From Sanghuangporus weigelae (taxonomy: Eukaryota > Basidiomycota > Agaricomycetes > Hymenochaetales > Hymenochaetaceae): a stretch of DNA of 64,000 nucleotides. Position numbers and translations under genes: made by a program. The stretch lies in assembly GCA_033182465.1 (NCBI GenBank), contig CP137325.1, positions 1,674,001-1,738,000 of the forward strand, in the 5' to 3' direction. Position 1 is the first letter of the stretch. Every line of letters begins with the position of its first letter. Below are positions 54,829-64,000 of this stretch, piece by piece. A model generated the notes under the pieces. It was not told where the DNA came from and ran no database searches. It worked only from the letters and a program-made list of their open reading frames with translations.

Positions 54829-57457
54829 ATGAATGGCATCTGCTCGTTGCGAGAACCAGAAGACTACGCTGGTCCGTTAGAAATGTCATTCTATCAACGA
54901 TTGAAAGCTCAGCTTCCTCAGATCACTTCCGGCGAAATCGGCTCTGTCGCCTTTGTGTTGACACTGGTCAGTTTGGTCGTCAGCTCGACCGAAGACGATG
55001 AGGTGCTTGTTTTTTCTAAGGACACTGCTTCTGGATTCTGCCTCTCTCCTCGCGGCTCTGGTGACCTGCTGCCTGTTGTTGCATATTTCGCTCGGCGCAC
55101 CATAGCAGAGCAGATGATCAGCAGCGACCACCTCGACGTAAATTCCTCCAAGGATATCCATATCCATATCGCACCACCGCATCTTTTAGTCAGTGTAGTA
55201 GTGCCGAAGAATGGGTTTGACGATATAGGACGGTGCACGCGTTATCTGCTCTCCTTATCTTCTTACAGGCCTGCCTCCTATGTGCAGCATGGGTTGGTGG
55301 TCGGCGAAGACGACTTCACGATTGTTTCGGTTGGTCTAGACGATCAAAGGGCATCGTCCGAAATACCTTGGAATCATCCCTTCGTGATTCAGAAGCTGTG
55401 TACTTTCGTGAAACTCGTACGTGATGAAGCTGTGCGCCCTCGCCATCCAGCCACCCCAAAGCTAGCGGATGCCATTACGATGAAGACCCGGACGATCGGC
55501 TTGTATTCCGCAAACCAACGTGACCGTCAGTTTCGTTTGCTCCCAATTCTCTCACGAGCAGATGGTCGCAAGCCATTCGTGGCTCTGGGGGTTTCAGAAG
55601 ACGACCAAGATGTGCGAGTATTCAAGTATTCGTGGTACAGGACGGTCGATTGCTGGCAGGAGCACAAACTGCTCCAGGAGCTGCAAGATGCACCCGGAAT
55701 TGTACGCCTTGACGATGAACTGTCAGATGCATCACTGGAAACAAATGCAGCGGACTCCTGTGGGTTGGATGAGGATTCTCGTGTTTGCGGTCTTCTTGTA
55801 CTAAGAACGATTGGCTATCCCCTTTGTGCATGTGAATCAGTCCTGGAGTTCTTGGAGGCCATGTATGACCTACTTGAAGGCAAGTACGATGCTTATTTCT
55901 CCTCTTCTCTGTACTTAAAGCCTTTTCAAGTTCTTCGATATCTTGCTCAGGAGAAAAACATTCTTCACCGAGATGTCAGCTGGAGCAACATTCTCATACG
56001 TCCGAAAGAATATCGTGACTTACGTCGAACCGGAGTCGTCAATGAGTCCCGGCGGCGGCTTAGGACGAACGATGAACATGGAACATCTCACAAGTATCGG
56101 TTTGTGTCAGACATCTTCGAGGAGGATAGGTACGTAACCTTATCTTCTCGGTGAAGCAGACTCAGATGCTTAATAGATGGGAGGTTCGAGTGGCTTTAAC
56201 TGATTTTGACCATGCTTCTTATGTACATGATGAACCGGGGGCCAGGGTGGTGAGGCATACTGTGACGGAATGGGGAAAATATCCTTCGCTCACACAGTTC
56301 ATAGGGAACACCCATGTTTATGGCAGAAGATGTTCTATCAACTCGCAACAGCAGTGCCATGACCTCCTTCTCCAGAATCTATAGGACAGTACTCGGCCAA
56401 GCCCTTGACGGTTGCGTCGACAAATACGCGGATTTTCAAGAAAAACGGGAATGGGATGAATTTTACGAGCGTTTTACAGAGCTTCGATGGAAGATCGAAC
56501 CAGAGGAGCACAACGACAATGCGCTATTGCAGTCCTTCAGACATGGTGCCGTCCATGACGCGGAGTCTGTATTCTACCTCTGCCTCCTGTTTTTCAACCG
56601 TTTGTGGCCCTTCGATGAATACATAGAACGATCAGAGATAGGCGCATTGGAAGAGAACAGGGGTAGACTTTTCGAGATTTTTGCAGGAAGGAAGTGCGGC
56701 AGACCTACTGTCCGCTTCGATTTACTCGAAAGAACCAGCTTTGCGGCTGGTGAGAGATTCGAACCGTTTTACGTCATGCTCAAAGCGATGCTCTCGTACG
56801 TTAGGGTTCCCTGGTACAATGTCGCTGAGACGGGTCGGCGCGAGCAATACGAGTTTCATTTGCATGATTTCATGCAAAGGCTGATCCTGAAGGAGATCAG
56901 AAGATTGCGGTCCATTGGGGATCCCATATTTATCGAGGAGAATCCGCTACCAATAACGATGTTTTATACTGTACCAACATATCTCCGTTATGCATACTCG
57001 AGTTCTTCGTTCTCACGTTCGAGTGAATCGGTCGAAGTGGCGAGGAAGAAGCTCAGAAATGGTGCGTCGCGCTTGTACAAGCAGCGAGGATGCTCAGTGA
57101 GTATTTGATCTAACATAGCTTCAACAACTCATGAATACTCTTGCAGACAGTGCAAGAAATCTTCTCGTCTAGAGCCAGACATGTACAAAATGGTACAGAA
57201 AATGGTACGATTAATCTCACATGCGGCAGAGAAAAGAATGGTCTATCTATTTCCTCGACTCCTAATGTAAGGCAATGGGTTATGCCGTCGACTATGCAGT
57301 GCCTGACTTCGTTCACTAGACACTTGTTCTTCCAGTTGATCGGCCGAAAGAGATGCCGAAGAGGGCTAAGGAAATGTTTCACGATCCCACAGGGACTTTC
57401 TGGGAGATTTATTGGTGGAAAGCTCGAGAGAGGCTGTGGGTCACCGCCGAACGGTAG
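54829..57457 (+). CDS. FunK1-type protein kinase 4
   Basis: Exons are 54829-55879, 55931-56129, 56177-56261, 56305-57096, 57147-57266 and 57320-57457, 794 residues. Intron 1 has a GC donor (gaag|gcaagt); the others are GT-AG. Signatures: YLLSLSSYRPASYVQHGL, DGRKPFVALGV, VRVFKYSWY (putative ATP-site lysine), APGIVRLDDEL, LEFLEAMYDLL, LHRDVSWSNIL, VALTDFDHAS, GTPMFMAEDVL, HGAVHDAESVFYLC, then a serine-rich hinge, LVLPVDRPKEMP and GTFWEIYWWK...W. The last acceptor (after cactag at 57319) was chosen because it yields the conserved LPVDRP. No damage seen; substrate unknown. Confidence 0.88.
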
Positions 57458-58027
57458 AGATCTGTGAATAGATGATCTTGTTTATTTACTTCGGTGCTAA
57501 CAGAGTATATCTTACTAGAACATCCGGGATAGATGCGTGAAGCAGGGAGTCTACAGTAAGATTCGCTGGTGACATTTGTTGTGTGCACAAGATATTGGAA
57601 CAATGGTCTTACAATTGATATTCACTGATACGGAGCGATAAAAGGGCGAGGGCGTAAGTGGCTTTAATAGAGAACATTGTATTTAGACGAATGAAACTCG
57701 GTGCGTTTATCATCTTCTTGGTGCGAGCTAGGAAACCACTGCATAATACATGTTTGGATGTCTCTCTGTCGTGCCCATTGTTGTATCTCGTGATTCGCGT
57801 GTTCTTCGGATGAATGCATTACAAAAAATTGCTTGCGGCAATCATAAGATCTCGTACGCTTTTTTTTTCTTTTTGCATCAATAAATTCCTCTGAAGAACG
57901 ATTTTTGTGATTATTATATCGATCAAGTATTACATAATAGAAATTTTCCATGTCACGGGACCGTTCTTGTGTGTGGTTGTGCAATGTGCATCTGGCGGAG
58001 GGGAAGACAAATTCAGCTCTCTTCAAA
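57458..58027. other. Intergenic region between FunK1 genes 4 and 5
   Basis: No gene recognised. An in-frame upstream ATG at 57950 would add 26 residues to gene 5, but the downstream ATG at 58028 aligns better with the N-termini of genes 1 and 4. Confidence 0.45.
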
Positions 58028-60566
58028 ATGGACGGGAACGCATTCGGAGAACTAGACGAATATGACGGTGTTATTGATAGCTCAACCGCTCGACGGCTGA
58101 ACTCGCAACTGCGCATGATGGCAAGTGCACCGGTCGAGACGGCTTGCGCGCTACTGACCACGGCAAGTCTAATGGTTACCCAAGCTGCCGAGGTAGAGGT
58201 TCTTGTCTTTTTCGAAAACAGTTCATTCAGAATCCGCCTCGGTGCACAAGACTCGACTGATAAACCTGACCTGGTTGCGTTTTTTTCCCCACGACGAAAA
58301 GCTGAGCAACTGGTCACGGGCCGCGGCACGAGGCACACTTTCATTCCACCGTCTCATCATGATCTAGTCTCCGTTGTGGTTACTCGACCCTGGACAGATA
58401 AAAATTCTCATTGTCAACGATATCTGCTATCGCTTTCTTCCTACAATCCCACGTCATTTCTGCAATTCGGGCTCGTTGTGGACGGCGACGGGTTCGTTTT
58501 CGTTGCTCTTGGACTGGACAATTTTAGGACGTGGCCGAAGGTGACTTGGGATCATCCAACAGCCATCCGAAAGCTTTGCACGTGTATGCAAGTTATCCGC
58601 AAAGCTGCTCTCAAGGATGTGCTCCCGGTAGTCCCAAAGCTCGCTGAAGTGGTTAGCGCGGGACCTTGGGCTGTAGGTATGTATACGGTGAGAGTAGGTG
58701 ACGAGCTATTCAGATTGCTTCCAATCTACTCAAGGGCTAAGGAAGCCAAGCCGTTCGTCGCCCTAGGCATTGCAGAAGAGAAGCAAGACTGTCGAATCTT
58801 CAAGTATTCGTGGTACAGTTCGGAAGAGGAATGGCGGGAATTCGAACTGCTCAAAAGGCTGTCTGACGTTCCCGGTGTGGTGCATCTGGACGAGAGGCTT
58901 TCGATCGATTCGATAGAAATGAATGAATCCAAGGTCTTTGAAGATGACGTTAATGTCCGAACGCGTCGTCTTCTTGTGTTGAAGACAATCGGTCGCCCTC
59001 TTTGCGCTTGCGAATCTGTACTTGAATTTCTGGAGGCTATGTACGATCTCCTTGAGGGTACGTGAATCTGTTTAGTTTTCTCGTCCCGTATTCTAAGGAC
59101 GTCTTCAGTACTTCGCTATCTCGTACAGGAAAAGAATGTTCTGCATCGTGATGTGAGCTGGAGTAATGTTCTAATTCGTCCAGTGGAATTTGGTTTTCCA
59201 AGAAATTATCCGAAAATAATTGAGAAAACGAGTGACAACAGCAATCGGCACATTTCTCACACATATCGGTTTGTGTCTGACATATTCAAGGAGGACGAGT
59301 GAGTGGAACTTGCCTTTCCTGGTCATTCATCCTCATATACGTCGCAGGTGGAAGATTCGAGTCGCCTTGACAGACTTTGGTCACGCTACTGACTTGAGCT
59401 CTTGCGGCGAAGATGAGTTGAGGGTTAAGGCGGTAAGATTGATTTAGAAGCACAGTTCTTCTACTAACATGTGTTGTAGGGAACGCGAATCTTCATGGCA
59501 GACGATGTTTTGACACCGCGCTTCAGAAGCATGCCAACTTTTACGCTTTTCGATGAACAATTTCACGACAGAATCCTTGGAGATCATATTGATAAGTACG
59601 CAAGTCAGGAGGAGAGCCACAACTGGGATGATTTCTACAAACATAACATTTCGCTACTCAAATGGAATATAGAACCGAGATGGGACAAGAAAGCTCTACT
59701 CCAAGATTCGTTTAGGCATGGCGCTGTCCATGACGCTGAGTCTGTCTTCTATATCTGTCTATTATTCTTCAATCGCATGTGGCCGCTCGACGAACGAGTG
59801 AGAAAGTCAGATATACGTGATCTACAAGAGGCCAGGGGCAAGTTGTTCAACGTCTTGGTCACAAGAGGGTTTAGTTTGAACTCTCCCAGACTGCGGGAAC
59901 TCCCAAGAATGTGCTTTGATGCCGGCGAAAGGTTTGACCCATTCTATGGAATGCTCGAAACGATCCATTCATATTTAGAGTTTCCCTGGTACAACGCTTC
60001 TTCTACGGGACGTGGCGAACGATACGAGTTCCACTTGCATGATTTTATGCAGAGACTCTTATTGGCGGAGATTAAAAGACTGCGCAAAGTCGGGGATCCT
60101 ATACACATAGAGGAGAACCCGTTGCCAGTCCGAATTCCTTCTGAAGTTGTAGAACATCTCCACGCTATGAGTCAGTTCACCTTGGATCTCAGTCGGAGTA
60201 AAAGTCCGGTAAGCATTCTTCTCAACTTAGACTTGGATGACATTTACCGCCGTTATAAAGGCTTGTCTTCCTGTCCCTTATACTGTCAAGCCCAGATGTC
60301 CGATGAACGAGTCGAATACTGGGAGAAATTTTGATTGCAGAAGAGATGGGGGCAATCTGCGTGATATTTCTGAACAGGACGTGTGTCGTTCAAACTCTTT
60401 CCGTGATGTAATTACTTATATACATATCTCGGGACTCGTATTACCGGTCGATCGACCGAAAGAGATGCCACAACACTTCCTAGACAAGTTCGATGATCCT
60501 ACTGGGCGATCATGGAATATCTATTGGTGGAAGATTCGGGAGAGATTATGGTTCGAGAAACTGTAA
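58028..60566 (+). CDS. FunK1-type protein kinase 5
   Basis: Exons are 58028-59057, 59109-59298, 59348-59432, 59480-60208 and 60261-60566, about 779 residues. Introns are GT-AG, about 47-52 bp. Signatures: KPDLVAFFSPR, YLLSLSSYNPTSF, AKPFVALGI, RIFKYSWY, GVVHLDERL, LEFLEAMYDLL, LHRDVSWSNVL, VALTDFGHAT (DFG, unlike DFD in the others), GTRIFMADDVL, HGAVHDAESVFYICLLFFNRMWP, LVLPVDRPKEMP and an IYWWKIRERLW tail. In the activation region it has GTRIFM where the others have GTPMFM. The intron at 60209-60260 is chosen because it keeps frame and normal length; the hinge it creates is variable among copies. Confidence 0.85.
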
Positions 60567-60900
60567 TAATTGTCCGAGACAGACAGTGGCAGAGGTTTTC
60601 TTTTTTCTTCTGAGACCCTCGTTGTTCTTGCCATGATTTTGATGGAAGCCGATAATGATCACATCTACAATAATCTCCTGACCTGATCTTGGGCTCACCT
60701 TTGCATATGTGATGCGTGCTGTGCTTTAAGCAAGTCGTTTTTTTAATCCGAACATCAAGGTTCAGACCGGTTTCCGAGTCACGTGGTCCTGAGATTGACT
60801 TACATGAGTCATTGAGTGTGGCAGCCTATCAGCAGCTCAACAGCCCAGTACTAGTAAGCACACACACAAGAGAACGACTAGTTTTTGGCTATGTGATTTC
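60567..60900. other. 3' flank of FunK1 gene 5
   Basis: No gene. It ends at the LTR of copia element 2. Confidence 0.4.
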
Positions 60901-61449
60901 TGTTGGAGTACAATCCGGCGAAGTATCCCGGGGGATGCCCGGGATATGATTTACCTTGGATCGGCAGGAAAAACCGAGGTTACGGATTCACCGCCTTCGT
61001 TGCGAGGGCATGAGGCGTTCTCTTTCTGTATTGGACACTGCTCGTGGCCGAATGCCTCACCCGAGCTTATCTTTGTTGCTTCTATGTTTACCCTTTCTTC
61101 GTGATCATTTCTCGGGGAGTTTGTTACCCCCAGTTTTGTTTTCATATTCATTCATGTGTCTCTTTTATGCTTGGTGTTCGAAACCATTCATTCCCATGAA
61201 AACCCCATTTTACTGTAGTATAAAAGTGTTGTATTTCACTCAGCAACACCTCAGACGATTGCGCCGCTCGCAATCCATCTGAGGTGAGCTTCGAACCTTT
61301 TTCACTTTTGTTCTGTACTTTATTTACATACGTTCTCTGGTAGAATACATTTGTTTTAGGTATGTTACGCAGACAATTGCACCGCTCGCAATCCATCTGA
61401 GAATACATTTGTTTTAGTGTTATTTTGCGTGCTCGTCTCCTCGCTAAAA
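60901..61449 (+). repeat. Probable 5' LTR of copia element 2
   Basis: The start is inferred from TGTTGGAG, similar to the TGTTGGAATCC start of copia 1; the end is inferred from the priming site at 61450. A 26-bp word (ccgctcgcaatccatctgag core) near 61258 recurs near 61377, and gaatacatttgttttag also occurs twice, so the LTR contains an internal duplication. The 3' LTR is outside the window, so the start is provisional. Confidence 0.6.
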
Positions 61450-61460
61450 GGTTATGAGCC
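61450..61460 (+). other. Primer-binding site of copia element 2
   Basis: GGTTATGAGCC, identical to the site in copia element 1 and complementary to the anticodon arm of initiator tRNA-Met. Confidence 0.7.
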
Positions 61461-61532
61461 TTGCTACCTAGCTGCGTTCAAATCGAAAAGTTTCCCCTGA
61501 AACTGTAAAGCGAGTATCTCGATCAATAATCA

Positions 61533-64000
61533 ATGTCCACCCAATCACACGACACTCTACCGACCTCGGTTCCCACTCTCGAGACCAGTGGGAAGAATTG
61601 GCTATTGTATTCGTTGCGTTTCCAGCTAGCCGCGAAGGTGAAGGGAAAATGGGGGCACTTCGATGGCACGAAGGTTCGCCCTGAGTTGGCACCGGACACA
61701 GTAGTAGCAGCTGCGATAGCTGCTGGGGATCCTAATCCCAATCTTGACTTTCAAGATCGGTTAGAGGAGTGGACAAAGAACGAAGATGTGTCATTGTACT
61801 TACTCTCTCAGAGAGTTCCGGACTCTGTTCTGGTCAGCTTGACTCGTTACGATACGTGTGCCAAGAAATGGTCCGCAGTTGTCCGTGAGTTCACCCAGAA
61901 GTCCGTGTACGCGCAGACTTCCCTTCGAGGGGAGTTTCTAGAGTCCAAGATGCCCGAAGGGGTGGATGTTCATGAATACTTGAATGACTTGCGCACGAAG
62001 CGCGAGATGCTTGCGCAGTCTGGAGTTACGATATCAGACTCGGACTATCGAAGCACGATTATTTCCTGCTTACCTCGTTTTTTGGCGAACTTCGCGTCCT
62101 CCCAACTAACTTCCGCCAAAATTGCATCTCGTAACTTGTTGCTTCTCAGCCAAACTCCACCTACTCCAGATCAACTCGAGAGTGCAAAGTATGTTGATCC
62201 CAAAGTCCTCATCCACATCATTGTAGACGAGGCAGAGCGTCAGAAGCGGAACAAGAGGGGCGAAAGATCAGTTAAGTCGGGAAAACAGCCCAGAGATGAA
62301 GCTCTGGCTGTCAACCACTTCAAATCGCCCAAACGGAATGTTAAGTACACACCTCAAGAGCCAAAGCTCTGTTGGACGTGCGGCCAGGCCGGTCACTTCA
62401 GATGCAAGTGCCCCAAGAACAAGGGCGGCTTTCTGAAGCAAGTTGGTGGCCAGCAATTCAAGCCGAAAGATTCTGCGAATGTCGTGTACGACTCGGACTC
62501 GGATGGCGTATGGGACTGTGCCAATGCCGCCTGGGAGTGGTCTGATGACGAGGAAGACAACTCGCCTATTGAGAGCACTGGGGCATCTTGAGAAAGTCAA
62601 GCAAGAACTTCAGATATGGGAGTCTTCGAAGGGCATGACTGGGACTTACTGGTGGATGTCTTTGAACCAGACGAAGGTTTGCAAGAGGAACCCCTGTGGT
62701 GCTCTGACGACGAATCTGAGCAGGATGAGTCTGATCGTGAGGAGGCCGAAGTTGTCATGATCCACCCAGATCGCGAACCCAAAGGAAGAAGAGCGATTTT
62801 CGATTCAGGATCGACGAGACACATTACCCCTTACCGCGGTGACCTGACAAAGTACGAGGACATCCCGCCGAGGGCTCTGTATGCCGCAAATAAGCATGTG
62901 TTCCATGCGACTGGACAGGGAAATTTGGCGATGCCACTTCCAAATGGCTCATCGCAAATGGTACTCACAAACGTACTGTACTCCCCTGAGATCCAATATA
63001 CTTTGATTTCTGTTGGTGAGCTGGACAAAACCGGACATGAAATGAGATTTGGTGGGGGCAAATGCCGCATTTTCGACCCTCTTGGTGCCCAAATCGGCGA
63101 AATTGCACGCTCTCCAAAAGGGCTATACAAGTTCATCTCAGAATCAGTCGAAACCGACCTGAAGGACAAAATAAATCTTACTGAGGATGGCATGATGGCC
63201 ATGGATCTCCATGCCCGCATGGGCCACATTTCGCCTTGCATGGCCGAGGAAATAGTCATGAAAGGTCTTGTCACTGGTGTTTGCCTCGTACTGTCCGATC
63301 TCTCGGAAGCCTTCTGCAAGAGCTGCTTGTATGGCAAGACAACGCGTAGTCCTATTGCAAAGGCAAAATCAAGTCCTAGAGCTAGGGACTTTGGTTCGGA
63401 AATCCATTCGGATGTATAGGGACCATCGCCAACTCGCTCACTGGGTGGCCGCCATTACTTCGTTTCCTTCACGGGTGATGCAACGAGAATAAGTAAAATA
63501 TACTTGTTGAGAAGAAAATTGGACGTACCCGACACATTCAAGAAGTTCGAGGCCTGGGTAAACACCCAGCATGGGGCCAAGATACAAGTATTCCACTCCG
63601 ATCGGGGCGGCGAGTTTACGGGCAATGAATTTGTCAATTACATGAACAATAAAGGAATACAGCAGAAACTCACCGTCCATGATACCCCAGAACACAATGG
63701 AGTCGCGGAGCGACTCAACCGAACCTTACTTGAACGTGTCCAAGCAATGTTGCACGCTAGTCAACTGCCCAAATTCCTCTGGGCAGAAGCGGCTAGACAT
63801 GCTGTTTATCTGAAGAACAGGCTTCCCACGAAAGCCCTGGGCAATAAGACTCCCTGGGAGGCACTTACGAATGAAAAGCCGAACATAGCGAAGATTAGGG
63901 AATTTGGAACAAAGTGTTGGGTACACGACCCAACACAATCAAAACTGGCAGTACGGGCGAAAGAGGGGCGTTGGCTTGGATTCGACGATTCGTCGAATGG
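61533..64000 (+). pseudogene. Copia element 2 gag-pol (5' part, with stops)
   Basis: Starts at ATG 61533. Gag has GKNWLLYSLRFQLAAKVKGK and the zinc knuckle CWTCGQAGHFRCKC (about 62370). Protease FDSGSTRHITPY is near 62800; integrase has HARMGHIS, CKSCLYGKTTR, VFHSDRGGEFTG, DTPEHNGVAERLNRT and a GRWLGFDDSSNG end at the window edge. TGA at 62589 (GAS*ESQ) and TAG at 63417 (HSDV*GPSP, expected W) break the frame; both fit single transitions. RT and RNase H lie beyond the window. Confidence 0.9.

Larger units (their letters stand above)
60901..64000 (+). mobile_element. Ty1/copia element 2 (5' part; continues beyond the window)
   Basis: A TG-starting LTR-like leader (TGTTGGAGTACAA) is followed by the same priming site as copia element 1 and by a gag-pol frame running off the window end. 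It is related to, but clearly different from, element 1. Confidence 0.88.

Noticed and set aside
57320-57336. Alternative acceptor ending ttccag near 57335 for the last intron of FunK1 gene 4
   Set aside because: It shifts the frame and loses the conserved LVLPVDRPKEMP; the cactag acceptor keeps both.

Overview
The window looks like a transposon-rich stretch of an Agaricomycete (mushroom-forming basidiomycete) genome. Three things point there: five loci of the FunK1 type of fungal protein kinase, an intron-rich FUS3/KSS1-type MAP kinase gene with introns of roughly 50-60 bp, and abundant LTR retrotransposons including Ty3/gypsy chromoviruses. No CRISPR array, rRNA or prokaryotic feature is present. 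Boundaries and introns were read by eye from the sequence and from internal comparison of repeat copies; no database search was made.

Layout. (1) 1-6.5 kb: a decayed Ty3/gypsy pol whose reading frame is cut by two solo LTRs (families here called A and C), followed by its 3' LTR and a solo LTR of family B. (2) 6.5-8.2 kb: an old repeat (E) carrying a TA-flanked MITE. (3) 8.3-10.9 kb: an intact FunK1 kinase gene. (4) 11-14 kb: minisatellites, a foldback MITE, and an old solo LTR of family G. (5) 14.3-26.6 kb: a complete young 12.3-kb Ty3/gypsy chromovirus (G) with matching 1512-bp LTRs and a perfect 5-bp target duplication, inserted in a family-A LTR that is also broken further right by a family-B LTR. 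(6) 28.9-29.9 kb: remnants of a HIR1/HIRA-type WD40 gene on the minus strand; then a family-C LTR split by LTR-D; then AT-rich repeat debris to 36 kb. (7) 38.8-40.2 kb: a pheromone/filamentation-type MAP kinase. (8) 41.5-60.6 kb: a head-to-tail array of four FunK1 loci. The first is disrupted by a 7.1-kb Ty1/copia element, which itself carries a TIR transposon and another family-A solo LTR. The second has an antisense FunK1 piece at its 5' end. The third and fourth appear intact. (9) 60.9 kb to the edge: the 5' part of a second copia element.

How it fits together. The cellular genes are signalling kinases plus one dead chromatin-factor copy; everything else is mobile DNA in several insertion layers. 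Premature stops in the retroelements are all explicable by C-to-T or G-to-A transitions, and family-A/C target duplications differ by CpG transitions, which suggests methylation-linked (or RIP-like) decay. The most interesting mechanistic signals are two. First, a 12-nt perfect complementarity exists between the predicted 5' end of the element-G transcript and the site just downstream of its 5' LTR, which is the Tf1-like self-priming arrangement. Second, both copia elements have primer-binding sites complementary to the anticodon arm of initiator tRNA-Met. Element G also has a 213-codon reading frame inside its LTR and extra reading frames before gag and after pol.
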